This document shows positions 17,294 through 26,521 of a DNA stretch of 64,000 nt, one piece after another. The translations under genes were made by a program, and so were the position numbers. The stretch is from the NCBI RefSeq assembly GCF_002005205.3, contig NZ_CP019703.3, forward strand, positions 1-64,000, written 5' to 3'. This stretch comes from Rhizobium rhizogenes (GTDB lineage: Bacteria > Pseudomonadota > Alphaproteobacteria > Rhizobiales > Rhizobiaceae). Below the pieces are notes generated by a model. The model searched no databases. It was not told the origin of the DNA and was given only the letters and a program-made list of their open reading frames with translations. The stretch's first letter is position 1; every line of letters starts with the position of its first letter.

Positions 17294-19468
17294 ATGAGCA
17301 TTCATTTTGACTTCCTGCTGTTGCGCGGACCGATCCGGACTAAAATCTTTTGTCTGCTGACGCCGATACTGATCGGCATCGCAGGCTTGAGCCTCGTCAA
17401 CTATCTCTCAGGCAACATGCTGAATACCCAGCTCGCGAGCAGTTCGAGCGGGATGGTCACGCTGTCTGCGATCAAACAAGCCCAGGACGGGATGAACTCC
17501 TTCCTGCTCGAGGCGACCGAGGCCAAGCGCGATGCGCTGAAGGCGCTGCTCGCAGACCAGAGCGCTAAGATATCGACGAGCCTGTCCTTCGCTCAAGAGC
17601 AGGATGAACGGCAGAGCCTGGTTGCCGCCGGGACGATTGCCGAAGAGGTCTCCAGGACGATCGACGGCCTCTGGGACATGCACAGCGACGAGAGGAAACT
17701 GCGGGAAGGGATTTCCAGCGATCTCGCAACCCTGTCGGATGTGCAGTCCAAACTGCAGACCTATCTGAACATTCCCGCCGATCAGGCGGCAGCACAAGCG
17801 GCGACCGCCGAAACGCTGAACAAGATCAATTCCATGAACTACGAACTTCGGATCGCCGCTTCCGACTTTCTGGGTGGAATGAACGACGATACCCTCAAGA
17901 AGGTGAAGGGCCGTCTCAAGGGCCTGGGCTTCTATCTGGGCAAGGTCAAGGAACAGCATGCCGCCAACGGTCCTATCCAGGAACTGGCCAGCAAAGCCAT
18001 CGACGTGATCGGCGGGACCTCGGAGAGGTTCGACCAGCTCCTCGTCAAGGTCGGAGAACGTGACGCCGCCTTCAAGGCTGCGAGCGCCAGCATGAATGAC
18101 GCCTGGAACAAGATCCTTCTATTCGCCGACATCCAGCGCGGCCATGCCTCCGCGGCCCAAGACCAGGCGCAAACCATATCCTTAGTGACGACCGTGATCG
18201 CCCTGCTCTTCGGCTGCGTCGCCGGCTATCTGCTGCTCAGAACCATCAAGTCTCCGATCGAAGCGCTCACGGCCTCCATGAAGGCGGTTGCATCAGGCAA
18301 GCTCGATGAAAAGATCGGCAGCGTCGAAACGCGCGACGAGATCGGCGAGATGGCAAGGGCGCTTGATGTCTTTCGCCACAACGCGCTCGAAAAGATCCGC
18401 GTGGAAAATGAGGCGGAACAGTCGAGGTCACTCGCGCGCCAACAGCGCCAGGAAGACGACCTCCGCAAGACCCGCGATGCGGCTGCCATCAGTAACGCTG
18501 TCGAGGCGGTTGCATCCGGCCTGCACAAGCTGGCGAGCGGCGATCTGACCGTGACCATCGGCCGTCCCCTCGATGGTGAGCTCGATCAGCTTCGGCAGGA
18601 CTTCAATGCCTCGATGCTGCACCTGCAGGCGACGATGCGCCAGATCCGCGACAATGTCGAAATGATCCAGGGCAACGGCAACCAGATGGCCGAGGCGGCC
18701 GAGGATCTTGCCAAACGGACTGAGCAGCAGGCTGCTTCGCTCGAAGAAACGGCAGCCGCCGTCGACGAGATCACCGTCACGGTTCGCTCGTCGGCGGAAC
18801 GTGCCAAGGATGCCGACCAGATCGTCCGCCAGGCCAAGCAGAGCGCCGACGATTCAGCCATCGTCGTCAACAATGCGATCGATGCGATGGGCCGGATCGA
18901 AGAAGCCTCCCGCCAGATCGAGCAGATCACCGGCGTCATCGACGAGATCGCCTTCCAGACCAATCTGCTGGCGTTGAATGCCGGCGTCGAGGCGGCACGC
19001 GCCGGCGATGCGGGCAAAGGCTTTGCCGTCGTTGCCCAGGAGGTGCGTGAACTGGCGCAGCGCTCCGCCAAGGCGGCCAAGGAGATCAAGGTCCTCATCA
19101 ACAAGTCGACGGCCGAGGTCAATACCGGCTCGCATCTGGTCCAGGAAACCGGTTCGGTCCTTGCGAAGATCAGCTCGCAGATCGTCACGATCAGTCAGCA
19201 TGTCGAGACGATCGCCCGCGGCAGCCACGATCAGTCGAGTGCGCTGCAGGGGGTCAACTCGACCGTCAATCAGATGGACCAGATGACACAGCACAATGCG
19301 GCTATGGTCGAGGAAACGACGGCCGCGAGCCGCGAACTCGCCTCTCAGGCCGACAGCCTGCTGGCCCTGGTTCAGCAATTCAGGATCGAAGGAAATGCAC
19401 GAGAATTTGGGTTCTCAAACGCCGAGGAGTTGTCGCACCAAAGACCGGCCAGCCAGAGCGCGGCGTGA
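17294..19468 (+). CDS. Methyl-accepting chemotaxis protein (second of three)
   Basis: A chemoreceptor of 724 residues. The first membrane segment is [19 protein letters not shown] helical periplasmic domain of about 260 residues follows (size suggests a helical bimodular sensor; inference). A second membrane helix ([18 protein letters not shown]) leads to HAMP and the signalling domain with the tip [23 protein letters not shown] 17294 is preferred over 17264 because GGTGGAG precedes it. It sits between adk and the fructose-bisphosphatase gene and has its own copy of the shared AT-rich element. Its 3' part is nearly identical in DNA to that of the first chemoreceptor, while the sensors differ. 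Confidence 0.9.
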   Translation: MSIHFDFLLLRGPIRTKIFCLLTPILIGIAGLSLVNYLSGNMLNTQLASSSSGMVTLSAIKQAQDGMNSFLLEATEAKRDALKALLADQSAKISTSLSFAQEQDERQSLVAAGTIAEEVSRTIDGLWDMHSDERKLREGISSDLATLSDVQSKLQTYLNIPADQAAAQAATAETLNKINSMNYELRIAASDFLGGMNDDTLKKVKGRLKGLGFYLGKVKEQHAANGPIQELASKAIDVIGGTSERFDQLLVKVGERDAAFKAASASMNDAWNKILLFADIQRGHASAAQDQAQTISLVTTVIALLFGCVAGYLLLRTIKSPIEALTASMKAVASGKLDEKIGSVETRDEIGEMARALDVFRHNALEKIRVENEAEQSRSLARQQRQEDDLRKTRDAAAISNAVEAVASGLHKLASGDLTVTIGRPLDGELDQLRQDFNASMLHLQATMRQIRDNVEMIQGNGNQMAEAAEDLAKRTEQQAASLEETAAAVDEITVTVRSSAERAKDADQIVRQAKQSADDSAIVVNNAIDAMGRIEEASRQIEQITGVIDEIAFQTNLLALNAGVEAARAGDAGKGFAVVAQEVRELAQRSAKAAKEIKVLINKSTAEVNTGSHLVQETGSVLAKISSQIVTISQHVETIARGSHDQSSALQGVNSTVNQMDQMTQHNAAMVEETTAASRELASQADSLLALVQQFRIEGNAREFGFSNAEELSHQRPASQSAA
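18623..19302 (+). repeat. Long near-identical direct repeat, copy 2 (chemoreceptor signalling domain)
   Basis: Partner of 3092-3771, same orientation, offset 15531, one mismatch seen. Homologous recombination between the copies would delete or circularise the 15.5-kb segment that holds the whole transporter-to-adenylate-kinase operon. Confidence 0.92.
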
Positions 19469-19566
19469 GGTCGCCACCGAATTACATTGGCCGGACAGAA
19501 CTGCGTCTGAAGCGGAGTAACGAAATCGGATCTCACTGGATTTACGAGACAGGTTGAAACATCGAC

Positions 19567-20574
19567 ATGACAATCACACCGGACATAGAACTTGGCGCTT
19601 ATCTCCACGAGACGAAAGTCGATCCTGCCCTGGCAAGCTTGGTTGAAAGCATAGCAGCCTCAGCGATCGTTGTTGCCGATCACCTGAAGGAAGCAGCCTT
19701 TCAGAACCATATAGGCAGCTCCGGCACGACGAATGTCCAGGGTGAAGATCAGAAGCTCCTCGATGTCCTGGCCGATCGTGTGTTTCGCGAAACATGCGGC
19801 GAGGCGGTCTCGCTTGCTGCCTATGTTTCCGAGGAGGCGGAGGAGGTCACGTGGTTGAAACCTCCAGCCGCTGGCGACCTCATCCTTTACGTCGATCCGC
19901 TGGACGGCTCATCGAACCTTGAAGTCAACCTTTCCGTCGGTTCGATCTTTGCGGTGAGTCAGGTCCAGGCGGACGGCGACACCAATGTTCTACGCAAGGG
20001 GCGAGAGTATCTCTGCGCCGGCTATGCCATCTATGGCCCCTCGACGCTCTTCGTTATCACATTCGGCCTCGGCGTGGTCGGCTTCACGCTGGATCCGTCT
20101 GACGGGCAATTCAAACTGACCAACGCGCGCATGCGCGTGCCGACGGAAACGACCGAGTTTGCCGTGAATTCGTCGCGCCAGCGTTTCTGGGATGAGCCGA
20201 TCCGACGCTATGTCGACGAATGCCTTGCGGGATCGGCAGGGCCGCGCGGACAGGACTTCAACATGCGCTGGACCGCCTCGATGGTGGCCGACGTCCATCG
20301 CATTCTGACCCGCGGAGGGGTGTTTCTCTATCCGGCGGACGAGTCCAATCGCCGCGCCGGCGGCAAGCTGCGCCTGATGTATGAAGCCAATCCCATGGCG
20401 TTCCTCGTCGAGGCGGCCGGCGGTGCAGCATCCACCGGAACCGAAGACATCCTTCGCATCCAACCACAGGCTCATCATCAGCGCGTGTCGGTGTTGCTCG
20501 GCTCGAGCAACGAAATCCAACGCCTGGTGCAATTTCACCAAATCCATCACTCGCAAGAGGAGATCGGCTCTTAA
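19567..20574 (+). CDS. fbp: Fructose-1,6-bisphosphatase, class I
   Basis: A 335-residue class I FBPase. YVDPLDGSSNLEVNLSVGSIFAV (in pieces, about residues 108-130) holds the metal-binding Asp residues, an upstream Glu-rich EDQKLLDVLADRVF the others, and GGKLRLMYEANPMAFLVEAAGG closes the sugar-phosphate site. It hydrolyses fructose-1,6-bisphosphate to fructose-6-phosphate in gluconeogenesis. The stop TAA at 20572-20574 directly abuts the ATG of the aldolase gene, so the two are co-translated. It probably completes hexose synthesis from the triose phosphates made by GlpD. Confidence 0.93.
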   Translation: MTITPDIELGAYLHETKVDPALASLVESIAASAIVVADHLKEAAFQNHIGSSGTTNVQGEDQKLLDVLADRVFRETCGEAVSLAAYVSEEAEEVTWLKPPAAGDLILYVDPLDGSSNLEVNLSVGSIFAVSQVQADGDTNVLRKGREYLCAGYAIYGPSTLFVITFGLGVVGFTLDPSDGQFKLTNARMRVPTETTEFAVNSSRQRFWDEPIRRYVDECLAGSAGPRGQDFNMRWTASMVADVHRILTRGGVFLYPADESNRRAGGKLRLMYEANPMAFLVEAAGGAASTGTEDILRIQPQAHHQRVSVLLGSSNEIQRLVQFHQIHHSQEEIGS

Positions 20575-21615
20575 ATGGCTCTCGTCACCCTTCGTCAATT
20601 GCTCGACCACGCCGCCGAGAACGGCTACGCCATCCCGGCTTTCAACGTGAACAACATGGAGCAGATGCTCGCCATCATGAAGGCTGCTGATCGTACCGAC
20701 AGCCCGGTCATCATGCAGGCAAGCCGCGGCGCCCGAGCTTTTGCAGGCGACGCGACGCTGTCGCATCTGATCCGTGCGGCGATCGAGATGTATCCGCATA
20801 TCCCGGTGTGCATGCATCAGGACCACGGCAATTCGGCGTCGACCTGCATGTCGGCAATTCTTGCCGGCTTCTCCTCGGTGATGATGGACGGTTCCCTCTC
20901 TGAAGATGGGCGCACGCCTCTCAGCTTCGAAAATAATGTCGCCGTCACGGCCAAGGTTTCGGAGATGGCGCATCTGGTCGGCGTCTCCGTCGAAGGAGAA
21001 ATCGGCCATCTCGGCTCGTTGGAAAGCGGCCGCGGCGAAGCAGAAGATGGGCACGGCTTTGACGGCGAGCTCAGCCGCGACATGCTTTTGACCGATCCGG
21101 AAGAGGCTGCCGAGTTCGTGCGCTTGACGAAGGTGGATGCGCTCGCCATCGCCATCGGCACGTCTCATGGCGCTTACAAATTCTCCCGGAAGCCGGACGG
21201 CGACATCCTTTCCATCAAGCGCCTGAAGGAGATCCACGCCCGCCTGCCCGATACCCATCTCGTCATGCATGGGTCGTCGTCCGTGCCCCAGGAATTGCAG
21301 GAACTGATCAACGCGCATGGCGGCGAGGTCAAACCGACCTATGGTGTTCCGGTCGAGGAAATCCAGGAAGGCATCCGCCACGGCGTTCGCAAGGTGAATG
21401 TCGACACCGACCTTCGATTGGCGTTCACGGGGGCGATCCGCCGCGTCTTTGCCCTTCATCCCGGGGAGTTCGATCCACGCAAATACCTCGCCCCGGGCAT
21501 CGAGGCGATGGCAGCGGTCTGCGGCGACCGATACGAGCAGTTCGGCGCCGCCGGACATGCCTCCGCCATCAAGCCCTTGCCGCTTGCCGAGATGGCGAAG
21601 CGATATAGCCACTAA
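20575..21615 (+). CDS. fba: Fructose-bisphosphate aldolase, class II
   Basis: A 346-residue zinc aldolase of the FbaA/CbbA subtype. Zn ligands and catalytic residues appear in MHQDHG (about residue 80), VEGEIGHLG (about 140), IGTSHG (about 197) and VMHGSSS (about 229); VNVDTDLR is the substrate-phosphate block. It joins dihydroxyacetone phosphate and glyceraldehyde-3-phosphate to fructose-1,6-bisphosphate. It lies between fbp and tpiA with no gap on the left and 14 bases on the right. Confidence 0.94.
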   Translation: MALVTLRQLLDHAAENGYAIPAFNVNNMEQMLAIMKAADRTDSPVIMQASRGARAFAGDATLSHLIRAAIEMYPHIPVCMHQDHGNSASTCMSAILAGFSSVMMDGSLSEDGRTPLSFENNVAVTAKVSEMAHLVGVSVEGEIGHLGSLESGRGEAEDGHGFDGELSRDMLLTDPEEAAEFVRLTKVDALAIAIGTSHGAYKFSRKPDGDILSIKRLKEIHARLPDTHLVMHGSSSVPQELQELINAHGGEVKPTYGVPVEEIQEGIRHGVRKVNVDTDLRLAFTGAIRRVFALHPGEFDPRKYLAPGIEAMAAVCGDRYEQFGAAGHASAIKPLPLAEMAKRYSH

Positions 21616-21629
21616 CCGGGGGCAAGAAC

Positions 21630-22382
21630 TTGAGTAACACTCCCCGCCGGCTCATCGTCGGCAACTGGAAAATGAACGGGCTTACGGCCGATCTCGCCGA
21701 GATCGAAAAGGTCGCCTGGAACATCGGCGAGCTGAATGCGGATGTGGCTATATGTCCTCCGGCAACGCTCCTGCAATCCGCCGTGAGGATAATCGCCGGA
21801 AGCCGGCTTCTTCTCGGTGCCCAGGATTGCAGCGCTCAGGAAGCTGGCGCCCATACCGGCGACATATCCGCCAGGATGATCGCCGATTCCCGCGCCCGCG
21901 TCGTCATACTCGGTCATTCCGAGAGGCGGCAATATCAGGGCGAGACGGACGCGATGGTCAGGCGCAAGGCCGAGATTGCGGTGAGCGCCGGCTTGATGCC
22001 AGTAATTTGCGTCGGTGAGACAGAAGCGGAGCATCTCCGCCAGGAGACGCTTACTGTCCTCAAAAACCAGCTGCAGGGTTGCCTGCCCGCCGAAATGAAC
22101 GAGCTCGCCTTGGTCATAGCTTATGAGCCGGTCTGGTCGATTGGGACCGGTCGGCTGCCCGAACAAAGCGAAATTCTCGCCGCCCATGCCTGCATCCGAT
22201 CCAGTCTGATCGATGCCTATGGATCGATCGGTGCACAGCTCAGGATCCTCTATGGTGGATCCGTCAAACCTGAGAATTCGGCCGAGATTCTTGCTCTTGA
22301 AAATGTCGACGGTGTTCTGGTCGGCGGCGCCAGTCTGCGCGCGGAAAGCTTTCTTCGGATCTGCGAGGCAACCGGGAGGTAG
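21630..22382 (+). CDS. tpiA: Triosephosphate isomerase
   Basis: A 250-residue TIM. GNWKMNG at residues 10-16 carries the catalytic Lys, GHSERR near 92 the His, AYEPVWSIGTG near 156 the Glu, and LYGGSVKPEN near 206 binds phosphate. It interconverts dihydroxyacetone phosphate and glyceraldehyde-3-phosphate. The start is a TTG at 21630 behind a GGGGG-rich ribosome site, with no upstream ATG in frame before the aldolase stop. A rare start may lower its level relative to the aldolase. It is the last enzyme of the metabolic island. Confidence 0.92.
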   Translation: MSNTPRRLIVGNWKMNGLTADLAEIEKVAWNIGELNADVAICPPATLLQSAVRIIAGSRLLLGAQDCSAQEAGAHTGDISARMIADSRARVVILGHSERRQYQGETDAMVRRKAEIAVSAGLMPVICVGETEAEHLRQETLTVLKNQLQGCLPAEMNELALVIAYEPVWSIGTGRLPEQSEILAAHACIRSSLIDAYGSIGAQLRILYGGSVKPENSAEILALENVDGVLVGGASLRAESFLRICEATGR

Positions 22383-22486
22383 GTCACCAGTCGTTCCGCT
22401 GCGGAAGTCAGGGGCAAACCCATCGGGCGGATCGTTCGCCCTGTTGCTCGAGGATGAAAATAAACACCAACGAAAGCAGGTTGGTC

Positions 22487-22687
22487 ATGGAACATTGGAT
22501 GCTTTCGCCCATCGAAAAGACCTGCCTTCGATGGGTGTCGATGGGAAAGACTGTTGATGAAATCGCCCTGCTCCAAGGCAGAAGCGTCATTGAAATCGAA
22601 AGCTATCTCGAGCAAGCGCTTGCTGCACTCGAGGCGAGTTCGATGCAGGAGGCTCTCGAGAAGGCAAGCCTTTCGGAGCCCGACTGA
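22487..22687 (+). CDS. Small orphan LuxR-type helix-turn-helix protein
   Basis: About 66 residues from ATG 22487 (AGCAGG upstream), or 77 from ATG 22454. [28 protein letters not shown] is a GerE/LuxR-type DNA-binding domain with no sensor or receiver attached. The second half is a Glu/Ala-rich helix. Stand-alone GerE proteins exist in rhizobia. Its target is unknown; it is followed by two further regulators, so this may be a control cassette for the island. Confidence 0.7.
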   Translation: MEHWMLSPIEKTCLRWVSMGKTVDEIALLQGRSVIEIESYLEQALAALEASSMQEALEKASLSEPD

Positions 22688-22749
22688 TGTTGGCCGCAGG
22701 GCGGCGAGCAGCAAACCCACGACCTTTCAACGACAGGGATGGCGATGAA

Positions 22750-23178
22750 ATGACCAATCATGTGAACAATCAGAGCAAGGCCAAAGCGCCGAGCCCGATC
22801 GATGTCGAGGTGGGAGCAAGCGTGCGCGGAATGAGCCAAAGCACACTCGCCGAGGCTTTGGGCGTGACGTTCCAGCAAGTCCAGAAATACGAGAAGGGCA
22901 CGAACCGCGTCGGCGCGAGCCGTTTGCTCAATGTCGCCACTCTGCTCGGTGTGCCGGTGTCGTATTTCTTCGACAGCCAGAGCCGTGATGGAAAACCCGA
23001 TGGGCTGACAGGCACCGGCGCCGAGATGGAGCTCAGCGCCTTCCTCGATACCGACGAGGGGCGAGACCTCAACGTCGCCTTCGCCAGGATAGCAAGGCCG
23101 GCACTGCGCCGTCAGGTCCTATCCCTCGTCAAGGCCATGGCCGCGACGGATGTAAAGGGTTCCCGCGGGAACGCCTAG
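22750..23178 (+). CDS. XRE-family regulator with a shortened first helix
   Basis: A 142-residue Cro/CI-type protein. [33 protein letters not shown] is the helix-turn-helix common in alphaproteobacterial XRE regulators. It has a C-terminal tail of about 70 residues ending in a helix ([20 protein letters not shown]). The segment before GMSQ reads VEVGASVR, where relatives usually have VGxRIRxRRxxxGMSQ, so about eight residues of helix 1 appear to be missing. DNA binding could therefore be weakened. Start ATG 22750 is chosen over 22687 because it begins the conserved part. Confidence 0.78.
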   Translation: MTNHVNNQSKAKAPSPIDVEVGASVRGMSQSTLAEALGVTFQQVQKYEKGTNRVGASRLLNVATLLGVPVSYFFDSQSRDGKPDGLTGTGAEMELSAFLDTDEGRDLNVAFARIARPALRRQVLSLVKAMAATDVKGSRGNA

Positions 23179-23228
23179 TTTGGTGCCGCTCCGGTTATGC
23201 GGCGAAACTCAACTCCTGGAGATGCCCA

Positions 23229-24155
23229 TTGCAGCATGCTGCACTCCGACATGGCAACATCGCGCAGGCCGGCCCGGTTGGTCAGCTGGATCGCGATCAC
23301 GTGTCTTGCGTCGGGGACAGCCATTACATCGTCGGCCGGTTCCACGCCTGGAAAGGAAAGTGCCATTCAGCCCTGAAGCTGGCGTTCGATGGCGCGCCAG
23401 ACGCTTATTTGCTTTACCTGCCCCTATCCACCACGCCTGGGACACGTTCGGGGGCACTGCGCCTTTCGACGGCACAGGCAGTTGGTTTTCTGGAGGATCT
23501 CGCTCAGTTCGATGAGCTGACCCCTCATGAACATTCCAGCTATATCGGCCTCTCCTTCGCAAAGTCGGCGATGGTGCAACAGGTCAGTGAACTCTTGGAT
23601 GGGCCTGTCACGGCAGACCTTCATTTCGACCGCATCGTCGATCTGACCACCGAGAAGGGTCTGCGGCTGGCCGCACTCGGCCATCTCGTATGGAGCTGTC
23701 TTAATCTTTCCGACGCGGATCGATTGGCGCCGGCTGCCATCGAGCGGCTGTTTGAGTCGACGATGATCGCACTTCTGGAGGTTGTTCCCAATAGCTACAT
23801 GCCGCGGCTCGAGCGGCCGGTCTCGCCGGCGGTGCCCCGGCAGGTGAAACGGGCGATCGAGTATATGCATGCCAACCTGTCGCAACCTCTCACTGTTGCG
23901 TCGATAGCCAGCGAGACCGGTACGAGCGTCAGAGCATTGCAGGTCGCCTTCCAGCGGTTCAAGGGCACAACGCCTTTGGGCTATCTCAAAACGATCCGCC
24001 TCGAAGCAGCGCGCCGAGCGCTGGTCGACGATACCGGCTCGCGGTCGATCGCCGACGCGGCACGCAGTGCAGGGTTCACCCATATGGGGCGGTTTGCGGC
24101 CGTCTACTATCAGGCTTTTGGCGAAACGCCGTCGGAAACGATCCGGACGAGATAG
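23229..24155 (+). CDS. AraC-family transcriptional regulator
   Basis: About 308 residues. The N-terminal cupin-like AraC-binding domain (HYIVGRFHAWKG, YLLYLPL) precedes the double helix-turn-helix: LTVASIASETGTSVRALQVAFQRF and SIADAARSAGFTHMGRFAAVYYQAFGETPSE. The 5' end is uncertain. No ATG is available in frame near the expected start; TTG 23229 is used here, and the frame is open further upstream without a clear start. A +1 frame from ATG 23197 looks protein-like, so an N-terminal frameshift cannot be excluded. Role and inducer unknown. Confidence 0.8.
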   Translation: MQHAALRHGNIAQAGPVGQLDRDHVSCVGDSHYIVGRFHAWKGKCHSALKLAFDGAPDAYLLYLPLSTTPGTRSGALRLSTAQAVGFLEDLAQFDELTPHEHSSYIGLSFAKSAMVQQVSELLDGPVTADLHFDRIVDLTTEKGLRLAALGHLVWSCLNLSDADRLAPAAIERLFESTMIALLEVVPNSYMPRLERPVSPAVPRQVKRAIEYMHANLSQPLTVASIASETGTSVRALQVAFQRFKGTTPLGYLKTIRLEAARRALVDDTGSRSIADAARSAGFTHMGRFAAVYYQAFGETPSETIRTR

Positions 24156-24453
24156 ATTGCCAGTCAACGGCAATGTCGAAAGCGGAAACCATCTTCGTGT
24201 TGCGGAAGTCAGCCGCGAAACTGGCATGGTATGAAATGCGTGCGCGAACCGTTCATCTCCCCCGGAAGCAGCCCAATCCCGCTCTTTTGTGATGGCGTCC
24301 TGGCCCGGCGCCGGATCTTCCACGATCAACCCGTTAAGGGTCCGCTAGCAAGCTGCGGCCGCTTCGGCTTCGCCTCGCGGTGATCGCGCCCGTCGCCGGG
24401 CCTTTTGAGGAGCCATCGAGCGGGATTGGCCCGCTCCCGCAGGAGCCTCTTAT
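24156..24453. other. Gene-free region at the island/backbone junction
   Basis: About 300 bases without a gene. It ends with a perfect 7-bp hairpin at 24418-24436 (GAGCGGG, loop ATTGG, CCCGCTC), directly before the ribosome site of the next small gene. The boundary between metabolic island and plasmid backbone genes probably lies here. Confidence 0.5.
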
Positions 24454-24630
24454 ATGTCGCACGATCTTTCCCTCGCTCAGTCCCACGCCTTCCAGCTTTC
24501 CCGCGACCTGATGGTCCCGGTCACCGTCTTCGAAGTCGACGGCGAATATGGCGTCCTCCCTTCTGACGAGATCGACGCCGGTGACGCCCTTGAGATCGTC
24601 AATGAGTTCTTCCCCTGGCCGGCTCATTGA
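24454..24630 (+). CDS. Small conserved-type plasmid protein (58 residues)
   Basis: A 58-residue acidic protein starting at ATG 24454, eight bases after AGGAG, and ending in TGA at 24628-24630. It contains VPVTVFEVDGEYGVLPSDEI and ends DALEIVNEFFPWPAH. It has no membrane segment and no motif I recognise. The spacing, ribosome site and position at the head of the backbone gene set make it a convincing gene. It may be co-transcribed with the Toprim gene that follows. Confidence 0.7.
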   Translation: MSHDLSLAQSHAFQLSRDLMVPVTVFEVDGEYGVLPSDEIDAGDALEIVNEFFPWPAH

Positions 24631-24670
24631 GCCGGCCGCCAGTGCCTTCGGCGTGCCGCTTGCGCGCGGC

Positions 24671-24743
24671 AGGCCGCAAGGGAGGCTGCGCCGCGGCCGG
24701 GTATTGCATGATCCGACAATTGTCAGCCGCGCCCTTGCGGCCT
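24671..24743. repeat. Inverted-repeat leader before the Toprim gene
   Basis: Perfect 12-base arms AGGCCGCAAGGG (24671-24682) and CCCTTGCGGCCT (24732-24743), with inner GGCTG/CAGCC extending the stem. They lie 66 bases upstream of the start at 24809. This is one of several leaders with long inverted repeats in the region left of oriT. Confidence 0.8.
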
Positions 24744-24808
24744 TTGCTCTTCGCGGCGGGTGGAGCGCGCCTGCGAAGCGACGGGCAAGAAAGGCAATGA
24801 GGAAAAGC

Positions 24809-25837
24809 ATGGACAGAAAGGAAATAGAGGCGCTGCGCGACCAGGTGAGCTGCGCGGCTGTTCTTGAGCAGGCGGGCTTCGCCATCGATCTAAAGGAGAG
24901 TACCCGGCGGGCGGTGAAGTTCCGCCGGTCGGGCGAAATTATCATCGTCACCCATGACGGTCGCGGATGGTTCGATCCGCTCGGCGATGCGAAAGGCGAT
25001 GTGTTCGGACTTGTCGAACATCTCGATCATGTTGGCTTTCTCGAAGGCGCCGGAAGGGTCGCCGGCCTTGTTGGTTTTGCGATCACGGAGCCGGAATGGC
25101 AGGCGCCGAGGCCTGACCGAGACCTCGATCTTTCTTTACCCGAGCGTTGGCAGGCACGCCGCCGGCCGTGGCCCAGCTCGTCGACATGGGCTTATCTGAA
25201 CGGTGAGCGCTTCCTTCCTGCCACTCTGCTCCGAGCCACGATCGGGCAAGACCGTCTGCGGGAAGGCCCGCAAGGCAGCATGTGGGCAGCGCACACCGAC
25301 AATGCCGGAGTTGTGACCGGCTGGGAGGCGCGCGGTCCTGAATATCGGGGATTTGCCTCCGGTGGAACGAAGGTCCTCTTCCGTCTGGGACCGGACCCAG
25401 CGTTGCGCCTGGCCGTGACGGAAGCTGCGATCGACGCCATGAGCCTTGCCGCCATCGAGGGGCTGCGCGATGGAACCGTGTATCTCAGTACCGGGGGCGG
25501 ATGGTCGCCGTCGACGGAGGCGGCGCTTCGGCAGATGGCCTCGCGAGCAGATAGTCTCCTCGTCGCCGCGACAGACGGCAATCCGCAAGGAGAGATGTTT
25601 GCCGAGCGCTTGCGGGCGCTCGCGGATACCGTCGGCTGCGACTGGTCGCGGCTCCGCCCGCCCGAGGAGGATTGGAACGAAACCCTGAAAATCAGGGAGA
25701 AAGAAAAGAGGGAAAGGAAGGAAGGCGGCGTGCCGCATTCGCGCCGCCCGCGTCAAGGGAAGCTTCGCCCGGGCGAGCCGGCCCTTGACCCGGCCGGTCG
25801 CGATGCCGGCGGCCCGGGAGGTGTCATGAAGGACTGA
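24809..25837 (+). CDS. DUF3991/Toprim-type DNA-associated protein
   Basis: About 342 residues. The N-terminal half (VSCAAVLEQAGFAIDLKEST...GDAKGDVFGLVEHL) resembles the DUF3991 and primase zinc-finger-like domains of mobile elements. LRLAVTEAAIDAMSLAAIEG and DSLLVAATDGNPQGE give the Toprim Glu and DxN/DxD-like sites near residues 190-260. Such proteins accompany conjugative elements and may act in primase-like or strand-processing reactions; function is inferred. ATG 24809 (GAGGA upstream) is chosen over longer in-frame starts. Its 3' end contains an inverted repeat (25752-25789) and a low-complexity basic tail that may not be functional. Confidence 0.75.
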   Translation: MDRKEIEALRDQVSCAAVLEQAGFAIDLKESTRRAVKFRRSGEIIIVTHDGRGWFDPLGDAKGDVFGLVEHLDHVGFLEGAGRVAGLVGFAITEPEWQAPRPDRDLDLSLPERWQARRRPWPSSSTWAYLNGERFLPATLLRATIGQDRLREGPQGSMWAAHTDNAGVVTGWEARGPEYRGFASGGTKVLFRLGPDPALRLAVTEAAIDAMSLAAIEGLRDGTVYLSTGGGWSPSTEAALRQMASRADSLLVAATDGNPQGEMFAERLRALADTVGCDWSRLRPPEEDWNETLKIREKEKRERKEGGVPHSRRPRQGKLRPGEPALDPAGRDAGGPGGVMKD

Positions 25838-25903
25838 AGAGGATGGCAAGGTCGGAAGGACAGTGCCGCACTTCGGTCCGGAACCATCTCCAAGGAGCCG
25901 CAG

Positions 25904-26509
25904 ATGTATCCCTCTCCCGCAATCCGCAAGGTCTTCCACGGCGTTGCCTCACGCCAGCAAATGTTCCGGATGTTCGATCGGCACGCTCAACGTCCGAACC
26001 GTTGGGACGGTGACGCCTCGCTCCTCTATTCCGGCGAATGGTTCGAGATCGCCGAGACCGAGCACGACTATATGTTCGAGATCCTGCCACCGCTCTGGAT
26101 CCGCGGGTCGATGTTCGCCATGCGCGAGTATCTGACGGGTTCGGTGACATCAGTGTTCTTCGCATTGCGCATCGATGGTGTCATCCGACATTTCCACGGC
26201 TATTGCGATCTATCGGACAAAGGCGCCGTCGAGCGCATGCGCGTGGCAATCATCGAGCGTGAGAGCCGGCCGGTGCGCGCCATGACGCGCGAGGAACGCC
26301 TGGAGCATATCTGGAGCATCACGGCGGACGACTATCGTGGCTATGCCGGCGATCGCTGGGACGAAGCTGCGCGCGGCAAGCGCACGATCATGCTCTACGG
26401 CGGCGCAGTGGGCAGCACTCTGAAACTGCTCGACGAGCTGACCGACGACGAGATCGCGGCGAAGCTGCCGGTGCAGCTGCGCCACCTCCCCTCGCCGATT
26501 GCCGCATGA
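25904..26509 (+). CDS. DUF1419-family plasmid protein
   Basis: A 201-residue protein that I recognise as the DUF1419 family of rhizobial plasmids and symbiosis elements. Seen here: FRMFDRHAQRPNRWDGDASLLY near the start and LYSGEWFEIAETEHDYMFEILPPLW. Soluble, no membrane segment, no known reaction. It lies 66 bases after the Toprim gene and 12 before the DUF3085 gene, as part of one rightward gene set. Confidence 0.72.
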   Translation: MYPSPAIRKVFHGVASRQQMFRMFDRHAQRPNRWDGDASLLYSGEWFEIAETEHDYMFEILPPLWIRGSMFAMREYLTGSVTSVFFALRIDGVIRHFHGYCDLSDKGAVERMRVAIIERESRPVRAMTREERLEHIWSITADDYRGYAGDRWDEAARGKRTIMLYGGAVGSTLKLLDELTDDEIAAKLPVQLRHLPSPIAA

Positions 26510-26521
26510 GGGAGGCACACT

